A stretch of DNA of 64,000 bases. Origin: Chelativorans xinjiangensis (GTDB lineage Bacteria; Pseudomonadota; Alphaproteobacteria; Rhizobiales; Rhizobiaceae). Each line of letters starts with the position of its first letter. The first letter of the stretch is position 1. A program made the translations under genes and the position numbers. The stretch is taken from the NCBI RefSeq assembly GCF_009812055.1, contig NZ_WQNH01000002.1:62001-126000 (forward strand), written 5' to 3'. The notes under the pieces are model-generated. The model was not told the origin of the DNA, made no database searches, and saw only the letters and a list, made by a program, of their open reading frames with translations. Positions 38,183 to 47,536 of the stretch are shown in pieces.

Positions 38183-38397
38183 CGAATGGCATCGCTTTCG
38201 CGAATCAACCGCTGGCGCAGCTCTACGGCGGCAGGCCCGTTCCGCTTGCCCAAAAGAACATCTCGAGCCCAAAAGCGATCGATGCCAGTTTTTTGACACC
38301 ACTTGCTTAGCGAAGTTCCTTGGGCAACAAAGCCTCCGCGAACCCTCGCCAGGAGCGTGGGGCCAAACGAATTAAGGTATGCAGTCTCAGTCCTCAT
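38179..38397 (-). CDS. Small phage DNA-binding protein, Ner-position
   Basis: The 72-residue protein (MRTETAYLNSFGPTLLARVR, then a helix-turn-helix-like stretch SLSKWCQKTGIDRFWARDVLLG) occupies the position of Ner in Mu: first gene of the early operon, divergent from the repressor. Family assignment is by position and a probable helix-turn-helix only. It overlaps the transposase start by ATGA. Confidence 0.65.
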   Translation of the reverse strand: MRTETAYLNSFGPTLLARVRGGFVAQGTSLSKWCQKTGIDRFWARDVLLGKRNGPAAVELRQRLIRESDAIR

Positions 38398-38400
38398 ATT

Positions 38401-38416
38401 TGTGGACTAGACCACA
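38401..38416. promoter_or_regulatory. Candidate repressor operator
   Basis: TGTGGACTAGACCACA is a dyad (TGTGG-N6-CCACA) in the 30-bp gap between the divergent repressor and Ner-position genes. This is where a phage repressor would control both promoters. Confidence 0.5.
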
Positions 38417-38427
38417 TAGTGTGAAAA

Positions 38428-38919
38428 ATGGCAACAGACCACACGCCCGCCGCAGTGGCTCTTTATATCCAGCGGCTCAAAATGGCATTCGACGTCAAAA
38501 GGGATGACGAGCTTGCAGAGAAGCTCGGCCTTTCAAAGCAGGCGGTTTCGAACTGGAGGAGCCGAGGCAGAGTACCGCTCCGAGTTCAACAACACATGCT
38601 CGATCAACACGGCATCCGCTACACTGACTGGAATTTGGAATTTGACGCGACCAAGGGCGACATCGTTTATGCTGTCGCTCTTTATGCGTACGAACGGTAC
38701 CTGAGCCAAAGAGACCGGCCGCTTGATGCTCGCACCCGCCGCGCCATTGGTCAGGTTTTCCCCGTTTTGCGAGATGCAATCGCCAAGAGGCTAGAAGGGA
38801 TAGCTGCCACCGCAGGGAGCGCAGAGACCATGATCTCCCTCCTCACCTCGTACCTAGATAACGGGCGCTTCACCGAAGTGGACGAGTTGCTTTCAAGGGT
38901 GGATGACGTTTCTGAATAG
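38428..38919 (+). CDS. Phage repressor (CI-like helix-turn-helix)
   Basis: The 163-residue protein has an N-terminal helix-turn-helix (DELAEKLGLSKQAVSNWRSRGRVPLRVQQHML), typical of phage CI-type repressors, and a helical C-terminal half (ARTRRAIGQVFPVLRDAIAKRLE) probably for oligomerisation. It is divergent from the early genes and points to the attL-like end, as the Mu repressor does. No LexA-type protease domain is present. Confidence 0.75.
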   Translation: MATDHTPAAVALYIQRLKMAFDVKRDDELAEKLGLSKQAVSNWRSRGRVPLRVQQHMLDQHGIRYTDWNLEFDATKGDIVYAVALYAYERYLSQRDRPLDARTRRAIGQVFPVLRDAIAKRLEGIAATAGSAETMISLLTSYLDNGRFTEVDELLSRVDDVSE

Positions 38920-39006
38920 GATCACAAAATGGGTCACAATTCGGTTGTCGATTCGGCCCCTTTGCGGTCAGAAGTCCGAAAATCCTTAATAAAATCAAGT
39001 GTCTAT

Positions 39007-39157
39007 AATTATTTGTCGTTGACGGCGATTTGTGACCTTTTCGGCGCTGGTTAGAAACCCTCAGCGCACAGGGATAGCGCAATGAAAACAACAACTTGCG
39101 TCGTCTCCAACGACAGTTAATTGTGGACGGGTCGCCCCTCGCCAACGACACTTAATT
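39007..39157. repeat. Mu-type end sites (putative transposase-binding repeats)
   Basis: Three related 16-mers are present: CCAACGACAGTTAATT (39107-39122), CCAACGACACTTAATT (39142-39157) and an inverted copy reading TCAACGACAAATAATT on the minus strand (39007-39022). Phage Mu carries several MuA sites of this kind at its left end, beside the repressor gene. The exact phage boundary and its 5-bp target duplication were not identified. Confidence 0.55.
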
Positions 39158-39197
39158 TCGGCCTCTGTATCGATACCTCAATAATTTTCCTGTTGCG

Positions 39198-39212
39198 GAA
39201 CACAACTGGAAC
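39198..39212. promoter_or_regulatory. LexA box (SOS operator) upstream of lexA
   Basis: GAAC, 7 nt, GAAC is the reverse complement of the alphaproteobacterial LexA box GTTC-N7-GTTC. It lies about 48 bp before the lexA ATG and indicates autoregulation. Confidence 0.85.
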
Positions 39213-39223
39213 GTCTACGTTAT

Positions 39224-39238
39224 GTTCTGGTTTTGTTT
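39224..39238. promoter_or_regulatory. Second, imperfect LexA box
   Basis: GTTC, 7 nt, GTTT differs at one base from the GTTC-N7-GTTC box and lies 21 bp before the lexA start. Confidence 0.5.
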
Positions 39239-39259
39239 ACTGATTCCGGGGTGGAACCG

Positions 39260-39970
39260 ATGCTGACACGCAAACAGCACGAGCTGCTGCTTTTCATCCA
39301 CGATCGTCTGAAGGAGACGGGCATACCGCCCTCCTTCGACGAGATGAAGGAGGCATTGGATCTGGCCTCGAAGTCCGGCATCCACCGGCTGATCACCGCC
39401 CTCGAGGAGCGCGGCTTCATCCGCCGCCTGCCCAACCGGGCGCGCGCGCTGGAAGTGCTGCGATTGCCCGATTCGATCGCCCCGGGGCTCGGGGGGCCAC
39501 GCAAATTCTCGCCCAGTGTCATCGAGGGAGGCCAGGGCCGCGCGGCACCGATGCCCAAGCCGCTGGCCGGCAACGACGATGCGTCGGGCGTCGTTTCCAT
39601 TCCCGTCATGGGGCGGATCGCCGCCGGCGTGCCCATCGAGGCTATCCAGCACCAGACCCACTCCATCGGTGTTCCGCCCGACATGCTGTCGAGCGGCGAG
39701 CACTTCGCGCTTGAGGTGAAGGGCGATTCGATGATCGAGGCCGGCATCTTCGATGGCGATACGGTCATCGTCCGCCAGACCCAGACCGCCAATCCCGGCG
39801 AGATTGTCGTGGCATTGGTCGACGAGGAGGAAGCCACGCTCAAGCGCTTCCGCCGCAAAGGGGCCTCCATCGCGTTGGAGGCGGCGAATCCGGCCTACGA
39901 GACGCGCATCTTCGGCCCCGACCGGGTGAAAGTGCAAGGCCGGCTGGTGGGCCTCATCCGTCGTTATTGA
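39260..39970 (+). CDS. lexA: LexA repressor
   Basis: LexA represses SOS genes and self-cleaves with RecA. I chose the start [21 protein letters not shown], giving 236 residues, the usual alphaproteobacterial length. The N-terminal winged helix (about 1-65) includes [29 protein letters not shown]. The C-terminal S24 peptidase domain has the cleavage Ala-Gly in [11 protein letters not shown], the catalytic Ser in [14 protein letters not shown] and Lys in EEATLKRF. Two operators lie upstream. In many Rhizobiales lexA directly follows moeA; here a 20-kb island separates them. Confidence 0.97.
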   Translation: MLTRKQHELLLFIHDRLKETGIPPSFDEMKEALDLASKSGIHRLITALEERGFIRRLPNRARALEVLRLPDSIAPGLGGPRKFSPSVIEGGQGRAAPMPKPLAGNDDASGVVSIPVMGRIAAGVPIEAIQHQTHSIGVPPDMLSSGEHFALEVKGDSMIEAGIFDGDTVIVRQTQTANPGEIVVALVDEEEATLKRFRRKGASIALEAANPAYETRIFGPDRVKVQGRLVGLIRRY

Positions 39971-40033
39971 AGCTCTCCCTTTCCTGCGTGCAGCAGGGGC
40001 CTCTCCCAGTGCCCGGCAGGAGAAGGGAAACGA

Positions 40034-43000
40034 TCAGCGGAATTCGAAGATGCGGCGGAAGATCCCCGGCGCGATGGCGGAGATGGGGTTGATCTCCAGC
40101 GTCGGAGCATCGAGCTTGCCGGTGAGCCGGTATGTGATGCCGATGAGGCCGCCATTGCGCCCATTGCCGAGGATTTGGCCGATGATGGGAATTTCACCGA
40201 AAACCCGGTTGATTCCATAGAGCGGCAGAAAGGTGCCGGTGATGGCGGTGGTGTCGTTGGGGTCGTACAGCGTTCCCTGGAAGGTCGAGCCGATCAGCGG
40301 GCCGCGCAACACGCCGTCTCTGATCTCCAGCTGCTCGCGCCCCTTGGAGAGCGTGGCCGAACCGTACTCGAACTGAACGCGCGAGACATCCATCTCGCCG
40401 TTGGAACTCTCCGCGCTGGCAGCGACGAGCGAACCCAGCCGCTCTTCATTGATCACCCAGAAGTTGCGAATGTCGAACTGGCCGGAAAGATCGTCATCGC
40501 TCGCGCCGGAGAGCGCGAGGCTGAGCCGCCCACCGTCCACATGCTGGTAGATATTGAGGAAACGCAAAAGGGCGCCGGCGTTGCTTGAGGAGGCGCGGAC
40601 GGTGCGTCGCCCCTGCTCCACGCCTTTCATGAATTGCACGGCGCCGTTCGCGGCCACAGCGGCGCGGACCGACAACCGCTCCGGCTGCGCCGCTTCGGCC
40701 GAATAGGCCATTTCCACCTGGCTCAGACTTTCGCCGTTGAACCCTTGCACGTTGGCAAGCGAGGCTTCCACCGTGATCCCGGCCCCGCTGTCCGCGCCAT
40801 GGCTCTCCGTCGCCTTATTGTCCAGGACACGTTCGATCACCCCGCGCGCATCGAACGAACGACCGTTCACGGACATGGAATAGCCGCTGCCCGTGTGCCG
40901 AATGGTGGCGGCATAGTCGTCGATACGGTTGAGGCGTACCTTGTTCAACCGGGCCTCCTGCAAGCTGCCGCCGGCAAGGCGAATATGGCCGCTCACCGCG
41001 AAATTCTCGCCGTCCAGGGTAAATTCGGACAGCTCCGACACCTTGTTGTCCCCTTCCGGGCCGTTCTCTTCCAGAAAGAAGCTGGCGGCGGCCGGGATGC
41101 CGGCACCCTTCTGCCAGCCGATCCACGGCACGGTGAGGCGCGCGGTATCGAGCGCAACGGCGACCTTCTTGCGCCCGTCGGGCTGCTCGTCATAGACGAT
41201 TTCGAAAGGCCCGGAGACCAGCACGTCCAAGCCGGGAAAGAGCCTGTCGCGCGCCGCGTCGTCCATCTGCAATTCGACATGGCGCACCCGCTCCACCTGC
41301 GAACCACCCAGGGGCTCGAGGATGCGCAGGCGCGCCGGAACCGCATTCAACTCGGCCTCGGCGGAGAATTCGGCCTTGTCCGGCTGCACCAGAAGCGAGC
41401 CGTTCGCCTTCGTCACCTCCTGACCTTCGAAAGGCTTGGCGATCGACAGGTCCTCGTAGTCGAGGGCGACACGCCAATCGAGATCCTTTGCCGGAATGCC
41501 GGCCTGCAGCGGAATATCGGCGCTGATGTGTCCGGACGCCCCTCCGTCGAGATCGCCAGGGGCGATGTCGTGGAACCGCGAGGCATCGATGGGCTCGTAG
41601 GAGGCGAGTTCGACCATGGCGGCCGCCTCGCCTTCGACGCCGATCTCCAGCCTGCCGATACGCGGCTTCTGGTGGGCCGCATCGATTGTCAGGCTGCCAC
41701 CGCTCGCCTCCACCATGCGTCCGCTCGGCATGTAGATCGTGCCCTTCGACAGGCCTACCGCCACATCCGTGCCGCGAAACTCGACCCAGCCGCTACCGTC
41801 GCGCACGGGCGGGATGTCGCCAGCGATATCGAAACGCGTGTTCTCCAGGGCAAACCGACCGACCACCTCGTCCTGCGACAGCGGCACACCGTTTCCAAGG
41901 CGGCCGGGCGGGACGTTAAGCCGCAGATTGCTGTCGCGCACGCGCCCGCCGAAAACGTGCTCCAGCATCCAGTCGCGCGCGCCGCTCGCGGCGAACCACG
42001 GCCAGAACTGCTTCGCATGCGCCGTCGGCATATCTTCGACATAGATCGCCAGCCTGATACCGGGCGACACACCCGCCGGCATCGTCAATACCGCGTTCCC
42101 CGCCAGCTCCCCGTCGGAGGTGCGCACCTCAATCTTCTCCGCGTTCAGCCGCGATGCCGCCGGCTCGTACCGGCCGGCCAGGCGCATGGCGAAGGGAAGC
42201 GCCCGCTCGGGCGAATCGGCGGGCGCGAGCACCGACCCGCGCGACACCAGATCGTACCTATAGGCCGGATCGCCGCCTGTTGTCGTGACAGGAGTCACGG
42301 CCCCCTGAAAATTAACCTGCGACCGCCCTGCCCCGATCTGGGAGGCAACCACGGAGAAGGCCTCGTCTCCTTCGGCAAAGGCGGCGCGCATCGACGCCAC
42401 GTCGAGCGACAGCGTGTCCTTGTCGATTTTGATGGCGATATCCTCGAGCCGCGTGTCGAGAGCCAGCCAGCCCTCCTCCTCGCCTCCAGCTCCGCGCCCC
42501 GATAATGACAGCCGGGCATTGCCCAGCGCGCCCAAGGCTCCTCCCTGCGCATCCGCGCTCGCGCCGCTGGTATCGGACGTGACGGCGTCAAGCGACAAGG
42601 CCGTGATCGCACCGCTCTGCCCGTCATGTTCAGCCTTTCCACTTAAGATGATGCCGCGGCCGCGGTAGACCGCCGAACCTTCGAGCACGATCTCCGCCTC
42701 GTCGGCCCGCTGTAACTCGAGCGCCTCGATCAGGAAATCGGGAACAGCCTGCCCTTTCGCCGTTCGCAGGCCCACATTGGAGAGGCTGATGCGGTTGAGG
42801 CCGGCGGATTCCGTCATCATGAACGCCCGCTCCACCGCGCCGAAGACCGCCGCATAAACCTCGTCCGGTTTCATGACCGGAGCTGCAAGACCTCCTTTCC
42901 GCAGCGTGGGTATGTCCGCGGGCGAGATCGCGGCATCGGTGAGCCCCACCCGCACGACCTCAATCCTGCCATCCAGCAGCGGCCACGCCTTGAGACCGAA

Positions 43001-43408
43001 GCGCAGAGTACCGGCGCTGGCGAGCACCGCGCCGTTGTCGGCCCTGGCAATACGCGCGTCCCGCACCTCGAGCGCCAGCAGGCTGGTTTCGCCCAACCCC
43101 AGACGCAGCTCGCCGAGCCTTACATCGGCATCAAAGCCCGCCATTCGGGTGATGGCACGCTCGGCCGCCACCCGCAGCCGCTCATTGCCGATTGCATCGA
43201 CGCCAACCAGATAAAGCGTTCCGCTGAAGACCAAGAGCAACAGAGGAAGCGCAAGCACGGCGATCGCGGCCCAGCCAAGGATGCGTGCACGCCACTGCTT
43301 GGGCAGGGGGCGGGAGGATGGACAGGTAGCGGACGGGAAGCGCTTCAGCGAGGCGATCTCGCCACGCCGAAAGTGCACCTTCTCGTGGTCCGGTCCTGCG
43401 TTCTCCAC
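40034..43408 (-). CDS. YhdP/AsmA-like envelope protein (DUF3971)
   Basis: The protein has about 1124 residues from a GTG start (VENAGPDHEKVHFRRGEIASLKRF) that has AGGAAG 5 nt upstream; an ATG at 43483 would add 25 residues but lacks a ribosome binding site. After a cytoplasmic N-terminus there is one membrane helix (ILGWAAIAVLALPLLLLVFSGTLYLVG), then a very long beta-rich periplasmic region and an AsmA-like C-terminal domain. YhdP-type proteins are thought to carry phospholipids between the two membranes. It converges on lexA and is divergent from bcp. Confidence 0.85.
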   Translation of the reverse strand: MENAGPDHEKVHFRRGEIASLKRFPSATCPSSRPLPKQWRARILGWAAIAVLALPLLLLVFSGTLYLVGVDAIGNERLRVAAERAITRMAGFDADVRLGELRLGLGETSLLALEVRDARIARADNGAVLASAGTLRFGLKAWPLLDGRIEVVRVGLTDAAISPADIPTLRKGGLAAPVMKPDEVYAAVFGAVERAFMMTESAGLNRISLSNVGLRTAKGQAVPDFLIEALELQRADEAEIVLEGSAVYRGRGIILSGKAEHDGQSGAITALSLDAVTSDTSGASADAQGGALGALGNARLSLSGRGAGGEEEGWLALDTRLEDIAIKIDKDTLSLDVASMRAAFAEGDEAFSVVASQIGAGRSQVNFQGAVTPVTTTGGDPAYRYDLVSRGSVLAPADSPERALPFAMRLAGRYEPAASRLNAEKIEVRTSDGELAGNAVLTMPAGVSPGIRLAIYVEDMPTAHAKQFWPWFAASGARDWMLEHVFGGRVRDSNLRLNVPPGRLGNGVPLSQDEVVGRFALENTRFDIAGDIPPVRDGSGWVEFRGTDVAVGLSKGTIYMPSGRMVEASGGSLTIDAAHQKPRIGRLEIGVEGEAAAMVELASYEPIDASRFHDIAPGDLDGGASGHISADIPLQAGIPAKDLDWRVALDYEDLSIAKPFEGQEVTKANGSLLVQPDKAEFSAEAELNAVPARLRILEPLGGSQVERVRHVELQMDDAARDRLFPGLDVLVSGPFEIVYDEQPDGRKKVAVALDTARLTVPWIGWQKGAGIPAAASFFLEENGPEGDNKVSELSEFTLDGENFAVSGHIRLAGGSLQEARLNKVRLNRIDDYAATIRHTGSGYSMSVNGRSFDARGVIERVLDNKATESHGADSGAGITVEASLANVQGFNGESLSQVEMAYSAEAAQPERLSVRAAVAANGAVQFMKGVEQGRRTVRASSSNAGALLRFLNIYQHVDGGRLSLALSGASDDDLSGQFDIRNFWVINEERLGSLVAASAESSNGEMDVSRVQFEYGSATLSKGREQLEIRDGVLRGPLIGSTFQGTLYDPNDTTAITGTFLPLYGINRVFGEIPIIGQILGNGRNGGLIGITYRLTGKLDAPTLEINPISAIAPGIFRRIFEFR

Positions 43409-43552
43409 GCGGCTTCCTGTCAAAGCGTTTCCGTTCGGTTGGACGAATCCCCTTAGGCCATTATATCTGTGCACCCGATTCAAGGGGGCCGGCTTGCAGG
43501 AAATCCAGATATTTTGTCGGATGCCGGCCTAACGCTAAAGAGAGGTGATTAA

Positions 43553-44020
43553 ATGGCCGGTCTCGACAAAGAAAGCGAAGCCCCCGACTTCGAGCTACCG
43601 CGAGACGGCGGCGGAAGCCTGCGGTTGTCGGAGCTGCACGGCAAGCCGGTGGTTCTTTACTTCTATCCCAAGGACGACACCAGCGGCTGCACCGCCCAGG
43701 CGATCGATTTTTCCGCCCGCAAAGCAGAATTCGACGCGCTCGGCGTGGCGATCGTCGGCATGTCGCCCGACAGCCAGAAGAGCCACGACAAGTTCAAGGC
43801 GAAGCACGGGCTGACGATCGATCTGGTCTCGGACCCGGAAAAGAAGGTTCTGGAGGCCTACGGCGTGTGGGTCGAGAAAAGCATGTATGGCCGCAAGTAC
43901 ATGGGCGTCGAGCGCACCACCTTCCTTATCGCGCCGGACGGACGCGTTGCGCAGGTCTGGCGCAAGGTGAAGGTGCCGGGTCATGTGGACGCGGTGCTGG
44001 AGGCGGCGAAGGCACTTTGA
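43553..44020 (+). CDS. bcp: Thioredoxin-dependent peroxiredoxin (BCP/PrxQ type)
   Basis: This peroxiredoxin reduces hydroperoxides. The 155 residues contain YFYPKDDTSGCTAQAIDFSA with the peroxidatic Cys near residue 46, and the active-site Arg in VERTTFLI. The resolving Cys found five residues later in E. coli BCP is replaced by Ile here (GCTAQAID instead of GCTxxAC), and no other Cys is obvious, so it probably works as a 1-Cys enzyme. AGAGGTGA lies 5 nt before the ATG. Confidence 0.93.
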   Translation: MAGLDKESEAPDFELPRDGGGSLRLSELHGKPVVLYFYPKDDTSGCTAQAIDFSARKAEFDALGVAIVGMSPDSQKSHDKFKAKHGLTIDLVSDPEKKVLEAYGVWVEKSMYGRKYMGVERTTFLIAPDGRVAQVWRKVKVPGHVDAVLEAAKAL

Positions 44021-44102
44021 AGCCGTCCGGCAAAGCCTTTGTTAACCCTAATGGAGTGTAATCGGCTTCATCGGAATCTTCGATAAATGGACTCTCAGAC
44101 CG

Positions 44103-45374
44103 GTGAAGCGGGTACAAGGGGCGGACATATTCCGCGGGCGCAGAAAGCCGACCACGATTATCGTCGCGCGCGGCGACGACATCCGTTATTTCACGGTGCG
44201 CCCATGGCTGGCGGCGATTGCCGGCACGGCACTGACGGTCGCGGCAGTGGGCTATCTCTCAGCGACAGCCTATCTGGTGATGCGCGACGACCTCATCGGC
44301 TCCACTATGGCGCGCCAGGCACGCCTGCAACAGGCGTATGAGGACCGCATCTCCGCCCTCAGGGCGCAAGTCGACCGCGTCACCAGCCGGCAACTGCTGG
44401 ACCAGCAACTCATGCAGCGCAAGGTGGGCGAGCTCATCGAACGCCAGGAGCGGCTGAGCGAGCGCCACGGTCAACTCGTTCCTGTTCTGGAGCGCACCGG
44501 AGATATCGTCGGCGAGAAAGAGATACCTGTCCCCTCCCCGCGTCCCGACATCCGCGCCGACGCCGATCACGGCGGCTTTCAACTCGACGAGATGGTCACC
44601 GGCACGGCCTATGCCGGCGTGATATCATCGCGCATCCCCTGGCCGATCCGCGGCATCGGCCAGGAAACCGAGGTCACACGGGCCGATCGCACATTCGTGG
44701 CGATCGATCGGTCGCTGCGCGATATCGAAGCGGAGCAGATCGAACGCGTGGAAACGCTTGCCGAGGAGGCATATCAGACCGCCGAGACGATCGCCGATGC
44801 GCTGGGTTCGGCGGGCATCTCCATTGCCGACGGCTATGGAGAGGAAGATGTCGGCGGGCCGCTGATCGCGCCGGCTGCGAATATCGGCTTCGAGGAGAAG
44901 GTGCGCGAGCTCGACGAGGCGCTGCAGCGGCTCGATGAGCTGAAACGGACGGCACGGCGCGTCCCCATCGCCAACCCGCTTCCAGGCGCGGCCGTGACCA
45001 GCCAGTTCGGCCTGCGGCGCGACCCCATCCTGCGGCGGCCGGCGCATCACTCCGGCGTCGATTTTCGCGCTCCTCGCGGTGCGGCGATCAGAGCCACCGG
45101 CGCCGGCACCGTCGTCTCCGCCGGCTGGAACGGTGGCTACGGGCGCATGGTCGAGATCGACCATGGCGGCGGCATCACCACCCGCTACGCCCACCTGAGC
45201 AAGATCCTGGTCGAGCCGGGGGATAAGGTGGATGCTGGCGCGGCCGTCGGCCAAGCCGGTAGCAGCGGTCGCTCCACCGGCCCGCACCTGCACTACGAGG
45301 TCCGGCACAACGGCACCGCCGTCAACCCGCTGAAATACATCTCCGCCGGACGCCGCATCGTCGAATATCTGTAG
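44103..45374 (+). CDS. M23 (LytM) family metallopeptidase, membrane anchored
   Basis: The 423-residue protein starts with a GTG (MKRVQGADIFRGRRKP). One membrane helix (about residues 38-60) is followed by coiled-coil segments (about 65-130 and 195-285) and a C-terminal LytM domain with intact zinc ligands: HHSGVDF (His and Asp) and GPHLHYEV (HxH). It should be an active peptidoglycan endopeptidase in the periplasm. It lies between bcp and tig, pointing toward tig's terminator. Confidence 0.9.
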   Translation: MKRVQGADIFRGRRKPTTIIVARGDDIRYFTVRPWLAAIAGTALTVAAVGYLSATAYLVMRDDLIGSTMARQARLQQAYEDRISALRAQVDRVTSRQLLDQQLMQRKVGELIERQERLSERHGQLVPVLERTGDIVGEKEIPVPSPRPDIRADADHGGFQLDEMVTGTAYAGVISSRIPWPIRGIGQETEVTRADRTFVAIDRSLRDIEAEQIERVETLAEEAYQTAETIADALGSAGISIADGYGEEDVGGPLIAPAANIGFEEKVRELDEALQRLDELKRTARRVPIANPLPGAAVTSQFGLRRDPILRRPAHHSGVDFRAPRGAAIRATGAGTVVSAGWNGGYGRMVEIDHGGGITTRYAHLSKILVEPGDKVDAGAAVGQAGSSGRSTGPHLHYEVRHNGTAVNPLKYISAGRRIVEYL

Positions 45375-45384
45375 GCGAAAAGAA

Positions 45385-45413
45385 AAGGCCCCCGGCAGGT
45401 GACCGAGGGCCTT
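45385..45413 (-). terminator. Rho-independent terminator of tig (bidirectional)
   Basis: AAGGCCC (45385-45391) pairs with GGGCCTT (45407-45413). On the minus strand the stem is followed by TTTTCTTTTC, which suits termination of tig; the plus-strand tail is weaker but could also end the M23 gene. Confidence 0.75.
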
Positions 45414-45450
45414 CCTATCTTCGTTGCGCCGCTGACGACGGACGGCAGGG

Positions 45451-46917
45451 CTATTCGGCGTCCGCTTTTTTGGCCGCCGCTTTCTTCGGCGCAGCTTTCT
45501 TGGGCTCTGCCTTGGTCGCCGCCTTCTTCTTCGGCGCGGCCTTTTTCTCCGCTGCCGGCTTCGGCGTCTCCGCTTCGTCCTCGTCGTCCGCAAGAAGCTC
45601 CTCGCGGCTCACCTTCTTGTCGGTGACGTCGATCTTGGTGAGCAGGTGGTCAACCACCTTCTCCTCGAACAACGGAGCGCGGATGCCGGCCAGCGCCTGC
45701 GGGTTCTGGCGGTAGAAATCGTAGATCTCCTGCTGCTGGTGCTGCGGATAGCGGCGGATCGATTCGATCAGCGCCCGCTGCATCTCGTCCTCGGCAACCT
45801 CGACCTTTGCCTCCTCGCCGATCTGCGCCAGAACGAGGCCGAGCCGCACGCGGCGCTCGGCGAGCGTGCGGTACTCTTCCCGGGCTTCTTCCTCGGTGGT
45901 GTCCTCGTCCTCGAAGGTACGGTTCGCCTGCTCCAGATCGCGGGTCACCTGCCCCCAGATGTTGTCGAACTCGGCATCCACCAGCTTCGAGGGCGCCTCG
46001 AACTTGTAGGTCTCGTCCAGTGCGTCGAGAAGCTGGCGCTTGGCCTTCTGGCGGGTGACCTGGCCGAACTGGTTCTCGATCTGGCCGCGGATGATCTCGC
46101 GCAGCTTGTCGGCCGATTCCAGGCCCAGCTTCTTCGCCAGCTCGTCGTCGATCACCAGCTCTTCGGCCCCTGCCACCTGCTTGACGGTGATGTCGAACTC
46201 GGCTTCTTTGCCGGCCAGGTGCTGGGCGGCATATTCGGCGGGGAACGTCACCTTGATGGTCTTCTCATCGCCCGCCTTCAGCCCGACGAGTTGCTCCTCG
46301 AAACCGGGGATGAACTGGTTGTGGCCGATCACGAGTTCCGAGTCGGTTGCCGAACCGCCTTCGAACAACTCGCCGTCCACCTTGCCGGCGTAGTCGATGG
46401 TGACCTTGTCGTTCTCTTCCGCCTTGCCGTTCTTCGGCTCGTAGGTGCGGACGGAATCGGCCACGCGCTTGACCTGCTCCTCGACCTCCTCCTCCGGCAC
46501 GTCGTAGACCGGCCGGGTGATCTTGATTTCGGCGAGGTCCCTGATCTCGATCGGCGGAATGATCTCGTAGCTCATGGAGAACTCGAAGTCGGCGGCGCCG
46601 GCAAGAACCTTCTCCGCCTCCTTCTCGTCCTCGGTCATGGAGATTTCCGGCTGCATGGCCGGCTTCTCGCCGCGATCCTCGATGATGGACTTGGAAGAAT
46701 CGGACAGAATCTCGTTGACCACCTCGGCCATGAAGGACTTGCCATACATGCGGCGCAGATGCTGCAACGGCACCTTGCCGGGGCGGAAGCCCTTCAGCCG
46801 CACCTTGTTCTTGGCATCCTCCAGCCGCTCCATCAGCCGGGCTTCCATGTCCTTGGCCGGCACGGTGACCTTGATCTCGCGCTTCAGGCCTGAATTGAGT
46901 GTCTCGCTAACCTGCAT
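45451..46917 (-). CDS. tig: Trigger factor
   Basis: Trigger factor binds ribosomes and folds nascent chains. The start [23 protein letters not shown] has AAAGG 7 nt upstream and gives 488 residues. The ribosome-binding domain includes [19 protein letters not shown] near residue 45 (the ribosome signature), the middle FKBP domain includes [30 protein letters not shown], and the C-terminal chaperone domain follows. The last 40 residues are a Lys/Ala-rich tail ([19 protein letters not shown]), typical of Rhizobiales. Confidence 0.97.
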   Translation of the reverse strand: MQVSETLNSGLKREIKVTVPAKDMEARLMERLEDAKNKVRLKGFRPGKVPLQHLRRMYGKSFMAEVVNEILSDSSKSIIEDRGEKPAMQPEISMTEDEKEAEKVLAGAADFEFSMSYEIIPPIEIRDLAEIKITRPVYDVPEEEVEEQVKRVADSVRTYEPKNGKAEENDKVTIDYAGKVDGELFEGGSATDSELVIGHNQFIPGFEEQLVGLKAGDEKTIKVTFPAEYAAQHLAGKEAEFDITVKQVAGAEELVIDDELAKKLGLESADKLREIIRGQIENQFGQVTRQKAKRQLLDALDETYKFEAPSKLVDAEFDNIWGQVTRDLEQANRTFEDEDTTEEEAREEYRTLAERRVRLGLVLAQIGEEAKVEVAEDEMQRALIESIRRYPQHQQQEIYDFYRQNPQALAGIRAPLFEEKVVDHLLTKIDVTDKKVSREELLADDEDEAETPKPAAEKKAAPKKKAATKAEPKKAAPKKAAAKKADAE

Positions 46918-47001
46918 CATAAAACCTTTGTGTTCATTCAGCGCCGCTGCCCGACGGCGTATCACCGCTCAGCCTGCCGAAAGATCTTTTCCGGGGTGGC
47001 C

Positions 47002-47086
47002 TGGTGCGGGTGGAGGGACTTGAACCCCCACGGCTTGCGCCACAGGAACCTAAATCCTGCGTGTCTACCAGTTCCACCACACCCGC
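47002..47086 (-). tRNA. tRNA-Leu (anticodon UAG)
   Basis: The minus strand folds into a type II tRNA: acceptor GCGGGTG (5' end at 47086) pairs with CACCCGC, anticodon stem CAGGA/TCCTG with loop TTTAGGT (anticodon TAG), a long variable arm, T loop GTTCAAGTC, and an encoded 3' ACCA. It reads CUA leucine codons. Confidence 0.97.
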
Positions 47087-47379
47087 TTTCCGAAAGCCGA
47101 CGCTCCCGAAAGCGCGGGTTCTATATCACCTGCCCTTGGTCTATCAAAGGGAAATTGCCCGAAAAACAGGCTTTTTTGGCTGCCGGGCGGCAACCAGCGC
47201 CACGCCCGTCGCAGCCGCCCACACACTCTATATCGTGGCGGCTTCGCGGCGCATTTATGATGCAATGCACAATACGCATTGCTGCTATGCAACATTATCT
47301 CTTCCGGTGCGGCGCGAGGCCCCTTATCTGTTGCTCACAAGACGGTTGGACAAACCAGACGAACAAAGTGAGCAAGACG

Positions 47380-47520
47380 ATGAACCTGATCCGCAACTAC
47401 CGCAACTGGCGCCGCTACCGGCAGACGGTTAACGAACTGAGCCGCCTTTCCTCGCGCGAGCTGAACGACCTCGGCATCGCCCGCGGCGACATCCCCTTCG
47501 TGGCGCGCAAGTCGCTCTAA
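47380..47520 (+). CDS. DUF1127 small basic protein
   Basis: The 46-residue protein (MNLIRNYRNWRRYRQTVNEL, then LSSRELNDLGIARGDIPFVARKSL) is a short DUF1127 protein with the RELNDLGI motif. Such proteins in Rhodobacter (CcaF1) and Agrobacterium affect RNA turnover and small-RNA maturation. A GTG at 47368 is an alternative start. It is followed directly by the three-hairpin sRNA. Confidence 0.9.
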   Translation: MNLIRNYRNWRRYRQTVNELSRLSSRELNDLGIARGDIPFVARKSL

Positions 47521-47536
47521 CGAACACGAATTTCGC

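Noticed and set aside
39131-39140. GTCGCCCCTC, identical to the first 10 nt of the CRISPR repeat, beyond the Mu-like region.
   Set aside because: Only 10 nt match, the next bases diverge, and it lies between two copies of the Mu-type end motif. I could not show that it is a repeat fragment split off by phage insertion; chance is enough to explain it.
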